Origin: Bacteroidota bacterium
GTDB taxonomy: Bacteria > Bacteroidota > Ignavibacteria > UBA10030 > UBA8401
NCBI GenBank assembly: GCA_019455105.1
Contig: JACFMZ010000005.1
Coordinates: forward strand, 14,226-62,979
DNA length: 48,754 nt
Direction of reading: 5' to 3'
In this document: piece after piece, positions 19,219 through 27,059 of the stretch
How the letters are laid out: the number at the start of each line of letters is the position of its first letter
How positions within the stretch are numbered: position 1 is the stretch's first letter
Notes under the pieces: model-generated
What the model was told of the DNA's origin: nothing
The model's database searches: none
Seen by the model: only the letters and a program-made list of their open reading frames with translations
Made by a program: the position numbers and the translations under genes

Positions 19219-19797
19219 TCATTTCGATAGAAGTTTTCTATGCGATAAATTTATAAATTTCCATAAATGGAAAATACATAAGGCTGTAATACTTCCGATT
19301 ATTGCACCGGCAATTATATCTGAAGGATAATGAACGCCAACATACGGTCTGGAAACTGCAATTAATGAAGCGAAGGAGAACCAAAATATTTTTTGTTTCT
19401 GAAAGAAACGTGTTATAATAACTGCTCCTGCAAAATTATTAACCGCATGAGATGAAGGAAAAGAATATCCGGAACCACAAGGAACTAACATTCTTACTCC
19501 TTCCAAGGCTCTACAGGGACGCAATCTTTCGAAAAATTGCTTGATCAATGAACTGCTCAATTGATCAGCGGCGATAATAGTAATGATGAGTAAGACAATC
19601 ATTGCTCGCGTATTGGCATTTCCTTTTATGAAAAGATAAAGGATAAAAATAATGATTCCCCATACAACGAATAGCTGCTTATTTAAATCCGTCAGAAACG
19701 GAAAAACGACATCTAAAACAGGATTGGCAATTGTGTGATTGAAAAAAAAGAAAATAGTCACATCAATCGAATAGAGAAATTCAATCACGTTTTTCAT
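19219..19797 (-). CDS. PAP2-family membrane phosphatase
   Basis: A 192-residue integral membrane lipid phosphatase. The three PAP2 motifs are complete: K86-x6-RP (KQFFERLRP), PSSH (114-117, for the more usual PSGH) and SR-x5-H-x3-D (Ser149, Arg150, His156, Asp160). About five to six helices are evident. Typical substrates are undecaprenyl diphosphate, PGP or phosphatidate. Because ubiA, dprE1 and dprE2 homologues lie upstream in the same run, a role like mycobacterial Rv3807c (removing the 5-phosphate from polyprenyl-phosphoribose-5-phosphate) is possible, but this is inference. Its start overlaps dedA by 17 bp. Confidence 0.9.
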   Translation of the reverse strand: MKNVIEFLYSIDVTIFFFFNHTIANPVLDVVFPFLTDLNKQLFVVWGIIIFILYLFIKGNANTRAMIVLLIITIIAADQLSSSLIKQFFERLRPCRALEGVRMLVPCGSGYSFPSSHAVNNFAGAVIITRFFQKQKIFWFSFASLIAVSRPYVGVHYPSDIIAGAIIGSITALCIFHLWKFINLSHRKLLSK

Positions 19798-20385
19798 TCC
19801 TTTTCTTTAACCAAAGTAGCGCCAGAAGAGAGATAATTGTTATTACGATAACCGTAACAATTTTGCTGTAAGTAGAAATATAATTTTCAATTAAGTTCCA
19901 ATTTTTGCCAAGAAGCGTTCCGGAATAAAATAAAATTCCATTCCACAGCAGCGCACTAAAAAAGCATAAAATAGCCGTTGGGATAAATTTTACCTCAGCC
20001 ATACCGGCAAAAAAACCTACTACGGCTCTCGTACCGGAAAGAAAGCGGTTAATTATAATTAACCAATAGCCGTAATGACGAAACCACTTTTCAACTTTGT
20101 GTATTGAATCTAACGGAAGAAATTTTATTTTTTGTGTTTCAATAATTCGTAAGCCGAACCAGTCGCCGATTTTATACATGGTCATAAAACCGGCAGTGCT
20201 CCCAAGTGTAGCAATTAACAGTGCAGAAGTAAAATCAATATGTTCAATTCCAATTAAATATCCTCCGGCAACAATCATAATATCGCTGGGTGAAGGAGGG
20301 AAAATATTTTCTAAATAAGCAATTGAAAAAAGTGCGACATAAACCCAGATGGGATTTAGTTCTTGAAAGAAATTGATTCAATCAT
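19781..20385 (-). pseudogene. DedA/VTT-domain membrane protein with a -1 frameshift near its start
   Basis: The main frame gives ENIFPPSPSDI, MIVAGGYLIG and GFFAGMAEVKFIPTA, typical of DedA (polyprenyl-phosphate/phospholipid translocase-related) proteins. It ends in a basic tail, KKRNEKRD. The in-frame region above ATG 20278 still codes for conserved N-terminal sequence (NPIWVYVALFSIAYLE, up to 20356), but no ATG, GTG or TTG exists in that frame before a stop. The natural start appears to be ATG 20385, three bases after ispF, reading MIESISF and then needing a one-base shift around 20366-20370 (AAA in place of AAAA on the + strand). Starting at ATG 20278 would lose the first helix. Confidence 0.75.
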
Positions 20386-20388
20386 ATA

Positions 20389-20874
20389 CTATTTATTTTC
20401 TCTGAAAATTAACGTAACTGCATATGCTACGGCGCCTTCACCGCTTCCAATAAAACCTAATTTTTCACTTGTTGTAGCTTTGATGGATATTTGGTCAATT
20501 TTAATTTTTAATACTGAGGAAATCTTTTTTTTCATTTCATCGACATAGGGGGAAATTTTTGGTTTTTCAAGAACAATTGTCGAATCAATATTACCAATCG
20601 AATATTTTTTTTCTTGAAGCAGATGATAAACATGTTCCAGCAGTGTTAGGCTGTTAATTCCCTTATAGCGTTCATCGGTGTCGGGGAAATGTTTCCCGAT
20701 ATCTCCCAAGGCGGCTGCTCCGAGCAGCGCATCACAAACTGCATGTAACAATACATCGGCATCAGAATGACCGAGCAATCCTACTTCTGAGGGAATATCG
20801 ACGCCGCCGAGAATTAATTTTCTTTCTTTTGCAAGCTGATGAACATCATAGCCGAAACCAATTCGTTGTTCCAT
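20389..20874 (-). CDS. ispF: 2-C-methyl-D-erythritol 2,4-cyclodiphosphate synthase
   Basis: MEP-pathway enzyme (161 residues, trimeric, Zn-dependent) that makes the cyclic diphosphate precursor of isoprenoids. Metal ligands are Asp10 and His12 (GYDVHQL) and His44 (HAVCDALLGAA). HSDADVLLH, DIGKHFPDTDERYKG and the C-terminal TTSEKLGFIGSGEGAVAYA are family signatures. The ATG overlaps the acylphosphatase stop by one base (TAATG). Its product ultimately feeds polyprenyl phosphate, the lipid carrier used by the nearby ubiA/dprE1/dprE2 products. Confidence 0.96.
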   Translation of the reverse strand: MEQRIGFGYDVHQLAKERKLILGGVDIPSEVGLLGHSDADVLLHAVCDALLGAAALGDIGKHFPDTDERYKGINSLTLLEHVYHLLQEKKYSIGNIDSTIVLEKPKISPYVDEMKKKISSVLKIKIDQISIKATTSEKLGFIGSGEGAVAYAVTLIFRENK

Positions 20875-21149
20875 TATGCTTTTATTTTGAAATTTGTAAA
20901 TAAGTTGTGGGGACTATTCCATTCCACCGTTACATCATCAACAGACGCACCTCTTGGACCAATGCGAAGGTTTTTAATAAATTCGATAATCATTCCCTCT
21001 TCACCTTCAACTTCAGTAAATACTTTTCCATCCACTAAATTTTCAACAAATCCTTGTAATTGATATTTGCGCGCTAAGCGGTCCACATACCAGCGAAAAC
21101 CGACTCCCTGCACAATTCCGCTGACAGTAATTTTTGCATTTTTATCCAT
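20874..21149 (-). CDS. acyP: Acylphosphatase
   Basis: A 91-residue enzyme that hydrolyses carboxyl-phosphate bonds such as acetyl or carbamoyl phosphate. The active-site loop GIVQGVGFRWYV holds Arg19, and Asn37 in GFVENLVDGKV completes the pair; the spacing of 18 equals that recalled for human Arg23/Asn41. It overlaps the eamA gene by 8 bp and ispF by 1 bp, so it is in the middle of a tightly packed run. Confidence 0.94.
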   Translation of the reverse strand: MDKNAKITVSGIVQGVGFRWYVDRLARKYQLQGFVENLVDGKVFTEVEGEEGMIIEFIKNLRIGPRGASVDDVTVEWNSPHNLFTNFKIKA

Positions 21150-22041
21150 GATATATTTCTTCTTTTAATGTCTTCGAACGGATTTTTTCAAAAAGAAGAT
21201 CGGAAAATTCAGAAAGCAGAACGCCGATGATAATTAATGCGCCTCCGATTATTCCGCTGATCCCGAGAATCTCCCTGAGAAGAAAATAGGCTAAGACGGC
21301 GGCAATAACCGGTTCTAAAGTAAAAATAATTACGGCACGAGTCGGCGTTGTTTCTTTTTGAAATCGTGTTTGTGAATAGGTTGTTATAACCGTTGCAAAA
21401 AATCCCATATAAAACAGAACAAGAACGGTGTTCCAGGAAAGTTGAATTCTAATTACTTCAAACGGAACACAAAGCGCCGCAACAATTGCTGTGCTGACAA
21501 TTTGAATAAAAGAAAGCTGAAACGGATCAATACCTTTTGATAAAATATCCATGTAAACAATAAATACCCCGAAAACGATGGCTGAGAGCAAAACGAGCGC
21601 GTCGCCGAAATTAAATTCTGAACCATCAGGTGTTGTTAATAAATATAAACCTATAGTTACGGTAATAATTCCGAGTATATTGCCGAGTTTGGGTGCGCGC
21701 TTTTCGATAATCAACTGAGCAAGCGGTGTAAAAATTACCATCAGCCCGGTAATGAATGCAGCTTTTGATGCGGTGGTTTGATAGATGCCGTAATTTTGAA
21801 TGACCATACCGGCGCCTAACATTCCGCCGAGAATCATTCCATTTCTAAGAGTTATTTTCGAAATGTTTTTTAATTTCTTTCTAAACAATAATAAAAAGAA
21901 TATCGTACCCAGGCAAAATCTTATAAAAATATATATTGATGAGGAAAAAGATTCTGATAAAATTTTTGCTGCAACAAAGGTGCTTCCCCAAATAAACGTT
22001 GTCGCCAACAATGCGCTTTCGGCGCGGGTTTGTATTGTCAT
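21142..22041 (-). CDS. EamA/DMT-superfamily membrane transporter
   Basis: A 299-residue protein with ten likely membrane segments in two EamA repeats (first from about residue 8, second from about 150). The first helix contains LLATTFIWGSTFVAAKI and the second repeat ends with IGGALIIIGVLLSEF, typical of drug/metabolite exporters. I chose ATG 22041, whose bases overlap the dprE2 stop (ATGA); a longer frame to 22113 exists but would run into dprE2. The substrate is unknown. Because of its translational coupling to dprE2, export or flipping of a lipid-linked pentose is conceivable (ArnE/ArnF flippases belong to the same superfamily), but this is speculation. Confidence 0.88.
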   Translation of the reverse strand: MTIQTRAESALLATTFIWGSTFVAAKILSESFSSSIYIFIRFCLGTIFFLLLFRKKLKNISKITLRNGMILGGMLGAGMVIQNYGIYQTTASKAAFITGLMVIFTPLAQLIIEKRAPKLGNILGIITVTIGLYLLTTPDGSEFNFGDALVLLSAIVFGVFIVYMDILSKGIDPFQLSFIQIVSTAIVAALCVPFEVIRIQLSWNTVLVLFYMGFFATVITTYSQTRFQKETTPTRAVIIFTLEPVIAAVLAYFLLREILGISGIIGGALIIIGVLLSEFSDLLFEKIRSKTLKEEIYHG

Positions 22042-22772
22042 TGTAAATCCAATTTCTTTACAAGAGATTCCGGAATAAGCGTAAACGCCAACATAATGTA
22101 TCTCCAGAACCATTTTGAATAAATAAAGTCTTTTCCTTTTTGCTGCGCAATAAAAATATCTCGAGCAACTCGTTCAGGAACAGCCGTAATAATTTCTGCG
22201 GTCTTCTTTCCTTCAATCATTTTTGTTCTGATAAATCCGGGATGTACGGTTAATACCTGAATCCGAGATGAATATAACCGATTTCGCAGTCCGGAAAGGA
22301 ATGTTGTAAATCCCGCTTTTGCACTGGCATACACGTAGTTCGATTTTCGACCGCGCTCTCCGGCAACAGAGCTTATGCCGACGATAAATCCTTCCTTTCG
22401 TTTTTCAAAATCATTTGCAGCAATATGAATGACGGATGTCAGACCGACATAATTAGCATTGATAATAGCGCTTGCCTCCGCAAAATCAATCTCCGCTTTT
22501 TTTTGGTCTCCGAGTATTCCGGCAAGAGTAATAATGCCGTAGGGTTTTACGGGTAATTGATCATAAAATTTTTGATGCGATAGAACATCAGTAACATCAA
22601 ATTTATACGCACGCACATCTACGGAAAACCTTATTGCTAGGTCATTCGCATCACGAACAAGCTTTTCGTAATTTCTGCTCGCTAGATAAATGCCATATCC
22701 TTTTTTGGCATATAATGAAGCTAAAGGGCGAGTAATATCAGACCCGGCGCCGATGAATAAAATATACTTCAT
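22038..22772 (-). CDS. dprE2: SDR oxidoreductase, probable DprE2 (polyprenylphospho-2-keto-pentose reductase)
   Basis: A 244-residue SDR. The nucleotide loop is IGAGSDITRPLA (7-18) and the catalytic residues are Ser134/135 (GISSVAGERG), Tyr148 and Lys152 (YVYASAKAGF). The GAGSDI and SSVAGERGR wording and the C-terminal hydrophobic segment match the DprE2 group. In mycobacteria DprE2 reduces the keto intermediate from DprE1 to decaprenylphosphoryl-arabinose with NADH. The assignment rests on the family look plus direct ATGA coupling to dprE1. A different epimerising oxidase/reductase pair acting on another polyprenyl sugar cannot be excluded. Confidence 0.82.
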   Translation of the reverse strand: MKYILFIGAGSDITRPLASLYAKKGYGIYLASRNYEKLVRDANDLAIRFSVDVRAYKFDVTDVLSHQKFYDQLPVKPYGIITLAGILGDQKKAEIDFAEASAIINANYVGLTSVIHIAANDFEKRKEGFIVGISSVAGERGRKSNYVYASAKAGFTTFLSGLRNRLYSSRIQVLTVHPGFIRTKMIEGKKTAEIITAVPERVARDIFIAQQKGKDFIYSKWFWRYIMLAFTLIPESLVKKLDLQ

Positions 22773-24082
22773 ATTTCCAGCCGCCGAGATTGTAGGGATT
22801 GAAATTTATTCTCTTTATCAATTCTTCGCTTCACTATTTGAAATGAAGGGAGATCATTTCGATATCCATGCTTAAATACTTCAGTACTCATGCGGGAATC
22901 TTTTGTAAGATATATTCTGCCGTTATATTTCATCACCACTTCATCGAGTTTCTGAAAAAGTTGAAACACGCTATTACGAACGGGAAAATCCAGTGCAAGC
23001 GTGTATCCTTCTTGCGGAAACGATAAGATGCCATTTTGCTTTCCAAATAATTTTAATACGCCCAGCGGAGAACCTTCACCGCTTTTCGAAATTATTTCCA
23101 ACAATTCTTTTATTGCTTCGTAGGAACTCTCTTTTGAAAAGAGGCATTGATACTGTGCTAAACCGTTTTTTCCGTAAAGTCTATTCCAATGCAAGATTGA
23201 ATCCAGCGGATAAAAGAATGTATTGTAATCTATTATTGAAGGAACAAATCCATATTTTAGATTCCAGATTTCATTAAATATTTTTACGGAAAACGCTGAT
23301 AACGAAATATTTGGGAAATTAAACGGTATGTTGAATTTCATTTTTTCCGGAAGTATCAGCGGATTCTTGACTGCGGGAATTTCTTTTGCAAGTGCATGTT
23401 CGCCGCGAATCATCACTGAGCGTCCTAAATGATTTCCTTTTTGAAGACAGTCAATCCATGCAACGGTATATGTTGAATTATTAGAGGCTTCAAATAGTTG
23501 AAATATCTGTTCAAGATTCTTTGCCTTTTCAATCTTCTGCCGAATATAGGCAGTTTCAATTTTTATTAATTGAAATGTTGCTTCAAGAATAATTCCTGTT
23601 AATCCCATACCGCCGCATGTTGCTTCAAAAATATCTCTGTTTTCTTCCTTAGAACAGAAAATTATCTTTCCATCCGACAGCATTAATCTTAATGAATGAA
23701 CATAATTGCAAAATGAACCGGCTTGATGATGATTTTTGCCGTGCACATCGGAAGCAACGGCTCCGCCGATTGTAACGAATTTTGTTCCAGGTGTAACCGG
23801 TAGAAACCAGCCGCGCGGAACAAAGACATCGAGAATTTCTTCCAGCGATACTCCCGCTTCGCAGCAAAGAATTCCGTTTTTCTCATCAAAGGAGACTATA
23901 TGATTCAGACGTGTCGTGGAAATTATTTTTTCGTTCAACGAAGAATCGCCGTAACATCTCCCCAACCCGCGTGCGATAAGCGAAGGAGAACGCAGCGCAA
24001 TCTGCTTTACTTGATCGTACGATGAGGGCGTTACCATTTCTGCATCAATAACAGGATAATTTCCCCAATTTGATATTTTCAT
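22769..24082 (-). CDS. dprE1: FAD-binding oxidoreductase, DprE1-like (polyprenylphosphoryl-ribose 2'-oxidase)
   Basis: A 437-residue VAO-type flavoprotein when started at MKISNWGN (ATG 24082); upstream in-frame residues look random. The FAD domain has ARGLGRCYGDSS and TPGTKFVTIGGAVASDVHGKNHHQAGSF, nearly the same as I recall for mycobacterial DprE1. Near the end, ALDFPV (Ala363) and YLTKDSR (Lys394) align with the mycobacterial Cys387 and catalytic Lys418 at an identical spacing of 31. So the catalytic lysine is kept while the benzothiazinone-reactive cysteine is Ala. The enzyme oxidises the 2'-OH of polyprenylphosphoryl-ribose. The family also contains other sugar-lipid oxidases, so the exact substrate is inference. 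Confidence 0.88.
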   Translation of the reverse strand: MKISNWGNYPVIDAEMVTPSSYDQVKQIALRSPSLIARGLGRCYGDSSLNEKIISTTRLNHIVSFDEKNGILCCEAGVSLEEILDVFVPRGWFLPVTPGTKFVTIGGAVASDVHGKNHHQAGSFCNYVHSLRLMLSDGKIIFCSKEENRDIFEATCGGMGLTGIILEATFQLIKIETAYIRQKIEKAKNLEQIFQLFEASNNSTYTVAWIDCLQKGNHLGRSVMIRGEHALAKEIPAVKNPLILPEKMKFNIPFNFPNISLSAFSVKIFNEIWNLKYGFVPSIIDYNTFFYPLDSILHWNRLYGKNGLAQYQCLFSKESSYEAIKELLEIISKSGEGSPLGVLKLFGKQNGILSFPQEGYTLALDFPVRNSVFQLFQKLDEVVMKYNGRIYLTKDSRMSTEVFKHGYRNDLPSFQIVKRRIDKENKFQSLQSRRLEI

Positions 24083-24153
24083 AAAGTGAAATGTACAAAA
24101 AGATATGGTGTTAATGAAGTGTTTTCCTGAAGAATTGTCCGCTGAACGAGTAA

Positions 24154-25026
24154 CTAAAAATAGTATATAATGGCAATACAGGTAAACAACCAAAGCAGCA
24201 GGTTTATACTCATTGCTTTATCGTGGAAAAGAACTAAAGCAGGGTTCTCTCCTTCTTCTTTACTGAGCACTAAAAATAAATACCGAAATATTCCAAATAG
24301 AACAAATACCGATGTGAAAATAAGATTATCAGAACCGAAAATTTTTATCGTTCTGTCCGCCATAGTATAAAGCGCGTATGAAATTGCTGTTCCGGTGGCG
24401 GTAATCATTAAAATCATGTCAAGAAATCCGATGGAGTAATCTTCGAGCACTTTTCTTTTTGTTTCAATCCGGAGTTTCTTCATCAACAAAAATTCTCCTC
24501 GTCGTTTGGAAGCAGCTAAAAAGAGAGAAAGAAATAATGTCGTAATGATAATCCAGTGAGAAATCTGAACGTGAATAGCGAATGCTCCGCTGAAAACCCG
24601 AAGCATAAAACCTAACGCAATAATAAAAATATCAACAATTACGATATGCTTGAATTTAAATGAATAGGCAAATTGAAATGCAATATAAAGAAAAATTGCA
24701 ATAAGAAATTCATTAGTAAGCTGTAAGGCAATAATGAGGACAATTACGATGAACACCATTGCAATGCTTACCGCTGAAGAAACGGATATTTCGCCTGAAG
24801 CTATTGGTCGTTTCTTCTTTTCTGGATGTTGTTTATCTGACTCCTTATCAACAATATCATTAATACAATAAATTGAGCTTGAAGCTAAACAGAATGCAAT
24901 AAATGCAAGAACGCTTTTAAAGAAATAGTTCGGCTCAAACAAATGCTGTGAAAAGATTAACGGAAAAAATACAAAAGTATTTTTTATCCATTGCAGGGGC
25001 CGAAGCAGTTGAATGTATGGTTTCAT
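24154..25026 (-). CDS. UbiA-family prenyltransferase, decaprenyl-phosphate phosphoribosyltransferase-like
   Basis: A 290-residue membrane protein with about eight or nine helices. LLRPLQWIKNTFVFFPLIFS at the N-terminus and the Mg/diphosphate motif NDIVDKESD (Asn56, Asp57, Asp60, Asp64) followed by HPEKKKRPIASG match the branch that includes mycobacterial Rv3806c. That enzyme transfers 5-phosphoribose from PRPP to decaprenyl phosphate. It is followed after 71 bp by dprE1 and preceded after 15 bp by the acyl-CoA mutase gene. The genomic neighbours support the phosphoribosyltransferase reading over the quinone or heme UbiA types. Confidence 0.88.
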   Translation of the reverse strand: MKPYIQLLRPLQWIKNTFVFFPLIFSQHLFEPNYFFKSVLAFIAFCLASSSIYCINDIVDKESDKQHPEKKKRPIASGEISVSSAVSIAMVFIVIVLIIALQLTNEFLIAIFLYIAFQFAYSFKFKHIVIVDIFIIALGFMLRVFSGAFAIHVQISHWIIITTLFLSLFLAASKRRGEFLLMKKLRIETKRKVLEDYSIGFLDMILMITATGTAISYALYTMADRTIKIFGSDNLIFTSVFVLFGIFRYLFLVLSKEEGENPALVLFHDKAMSINLLLWLFTCIAIIYYF

Positions 25027-25041
25027 TAATTTATTAAAAAA

Positions 25042-26709
25042 TTAAAATACTGCCGGTTCTTCATAAATGCCGAAATGCTCAACAAGCGCATGACACATTT
25101 CTCCAAGTGTAACATATGAGCGGGCAGCTTCAATAAAATACGGCATAAGATTTTTCCCATCAACGGCGGCTTGTTGTAATGCTGCCAATGATTGTTCAGC
25201 AGTTTCTTTATTTCGGCTCTGTCGTAATTCTGCAATTTGTTTCTTTTGTTTTATTTCCACTTCTCTCGATATGGAAAGAATGGGAATCTCAAGCTTTTCA
25301 TCTTCTTCAATATATTCATTCACACCGACAATAATTTTTTCTTTTTTATCAAGCTCGTATTGATAACGGTATGCGGCTTCTGCAATTTCGCGTTGGAAGA
25401 AACCTTGTTCAATGGCTGGAATAACACCGCCGAGAAGTTCAATTTTGTCAAAATACTGCTCGGCTTCTTCTTCCATTTTTGCTGTCAGCGATTCCACATA
25501 ATAACTTCCACCGAGAGGATCGATAATATTTGCTACACCGGTTTCTTCAGCAATAATTTGCTGAGTGCGTAATGCGATTTTTACGGCTTTATCCGAAGGA
25601 AGCGCAAGCGTTTCATCCATAGAATTTGTATGGAGCGATTGAGTTCCCCCTAACACTCCTGCCAGCGCCTGCAGCGCTGTTCTTACAATGTTGTTTTCAG
25701 GCTGCTGTGCGGTAAGCGTGCAGCCGGCGGTTTGCGTATGAAAACGTAAGATCCACGATTTCGGATTCATTGCTCCGTATTTATATCGCATTCTCTTTGC
25801 AAAAATTTTTCGTGCTGCCCTGTATTTGGCGATCTCTTCAAAAAAATCTAAGTGAGAATTAAAGAAAAAAGAAATACGCGGTGCAAAATCATCAACATTC
25901 ATTCCGGCAGCAATTCCGGCTTCTATGTACGCAAAACCATCGGCAAGAGTAAATGCAAGTTCCTGGACAGCCGTTGAACCAGCTTCCCGTATGTGATAGC
26001 CCGACACAGAGATAGGATTGAATTGCGGAAGTTCTTTCGAACAATATTGAAACATATCCGTAATAATTCTCATTGAAGGAGTCGGCGGATAGATCCACTC
26101 TTTTTGTGCAATATATTCTTTCAGAATATCGTTTTGAATCGTTCCGCGAAGTTGATGAGATTTAACTCCTTGTTTTTCTGCAACCGCAATATAAAATGCA
26201 AGCACCATTGCAGCGGGAGCATTAATTGTCATAGATGTGGAAACTTGGTCAAGCGGAATTCCTTTAAAGAGCGTTTCCATATCCGCGAGTGAACTGACTG
26301 AAACACCGCAGATTCCTACTTCCCCTTCTGAAAAAGGATCATCGGCATCTCTTCCCATTAAGGTAGGAAGGTCAAATGCCGTGGAAAGTCCTGTTTGTCC
26401 GTGTTCTAAAAGATATTTGAAGCGTTGATTTGTATCTTCAGGAGTTCCGAAGCCTGCAAACTGACGCATCGTCCAAAGTTTTCCGCGGTAGCCGGTATTA
26501 TGAATTCCGCGCGTATAAGGAAATTCTCCCGGAAAACCGATTTCAGCAAGATAATTTATTTCCTTTATGTCTTCCGGCGTGTAAAGAATATCTGTCGGCT
26601 TGCCGCTTACGGTAGTAAACTTTGCATTGCGAACCTTGCCTTTGTTCGCTTTTTCTTTGTATGCTGATGTTTCTTTTAAGATCGCATCAGCGTCGTTTAT
26701 AGTTGGCAT
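25042..26709 (-). CDS. Coenzyme B12-dependent acyl-CoA mutase large subunit (isobutyryl-CoA mutase-like; methylmalonyl-CoA mutase family)
   Basis: A 555-residue TIM-barrel catalytic subunit without the C-terminal B12-binding domain (no DxHxxG), so a separate small subunit must exist elsewhere. Characteristic stretches are [64 protein letters not shown] and [15 protein letters not shown]. Phe84 and Gln202 replace the methylmalonyl-CoA mutase substrate residues Tyr89 and Arg207 (P. shermanii numbering), which is the isobutyryl-CoA mutase pattern. ATG 26709 follows a GGAGAGAGAAG ribosome-site-like stretch and is preferred to ATG 26751. Automated annotation would probably say methylmalonyl-CoA mutase. 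Confidence 0.88.
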   Translation of the reverse strand: MPTINDADAILKETSAYKEKANKGKVRNAKFTTVSGKPTDILYTPEDIKEINYLAEIGFPGEFPYTRGIHNTGYRGKLWTMRQFAGFGTPEDTNQRFKYLLEHGQTGLSTAFDLPTLMGRDADDPFSEGEVGICGVSVSSLADMETLFKGIPLDQVSTSMTINAPAAMVLAFYIAVAEKQGVKSHQLRGTIQNDILKEYIAQKEWIYPPTPSMRIITDMFQYCSKELPQFNPISVSGYHIREAGSTAVQELAFTLADGFAYIEAGIAAGMNVDDFAPRISFFFNSHLDFFEEIAKYRAARKIFAKRMRYKYGAMNPKSWILRFHTQTAGCTLTAQQPENNIVRTALQALAGVLGGTQSLHTNSMDETLALPSDKAVKIALRTQQIIAEETGVANIIDPLGGSYYVESLTAKMEEEAEQYFDKIELLGGVIPAIEQGFFQREIAEAAYRYQYELDKKEKIIVGVNEYIEEDEKLEIPILSISREVEIKQKKQIAELRQSRNKETAEQSLAALQQAAVDGKNLMPYFIEAARSYVTLGEMCHALVEHFGIYEEPAVF

Positions 26710-26774
26710 TACTTCTCTCTCCGATTTTGTAAATCGTTCAGTGTATTTCAATGATCTGTTTGATCATTTTTGAA

Positions 26775-27059
26775 TTATTCTACGGCTCGGACTTTTAAGA
26801 TATCTTCACCGTCAATCATTTTTTTGAAACGCGGTACAAATTCTTTGTAATGGGTTGTTTGCACATGACGATCAATAGCAGACTGATCTTTCCATTCTTC
26901 AAAAAAGAAAAAAGAATTTTCATCAGTTACATCTTGGTAAAGAGTGTAGCTAAGGCATCCTTCTTCTTTACGGGATGGTTCCAACATTCCCCTGCAGAGT
27001 TCCAGAAGCTGATTTCGAAATTCTTTTTTTGCTTTGAAATGAACAGTTATAATTTTCAT
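26775..27059 (-). CDS. Antibiotic biosynthesis monooxygenase (ABM) domain protein, YgiN-like
   Basis: A 94-residue protein that is a single ABM ferredoxin-like domain. The run EEGCLSYTLYQDVTDENSFF and EEWKDQSAIDRHVQTTHYKEF are the typical core with the conserved Glu/Trp/His positions. Such small dimeric proteins include quinol oxidases (YgiN) and heme-degrading enzymes; most have no proven role. The ATG overlaps the mutL stop (ATGA). No functional link with mutL is apparent. Confidence 0.88.
   Translation of the reverse strand: MKIITVHFKAKKEFRNQLLELCRGMLEPSRKEEGCLSYTLYQDVTDENSFFFFEEWKDQSAIDRHVQTTHYKEFVPRFKKMIDGEDILKVRAVE

Noticed and set aside
20360..20372. Programmed -1 frameshift in dedA
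   Set aside because: There is no X-XXY-YYZ slippery heptamer and no clear downstream pseudoknot, and DedA proteins are not known to need one. A one-base deletion in an A-run is simpler.
22042..22113. Longer eamA start inside dprE2
   Set aside because: The additional 24 residues are polar and not helix-like, while ATG 22041 gives the common ATGA coupling.
26750..26768. AATGATC-TGTTT-GATCATT inverted repeat between the ABM gene and the mutase gene
   Set aside because: The 7-bp stem is AT-rich and the T-run is on the wrong strand for terminating the mutase-side transcription. An operator role is possible but unsupported.
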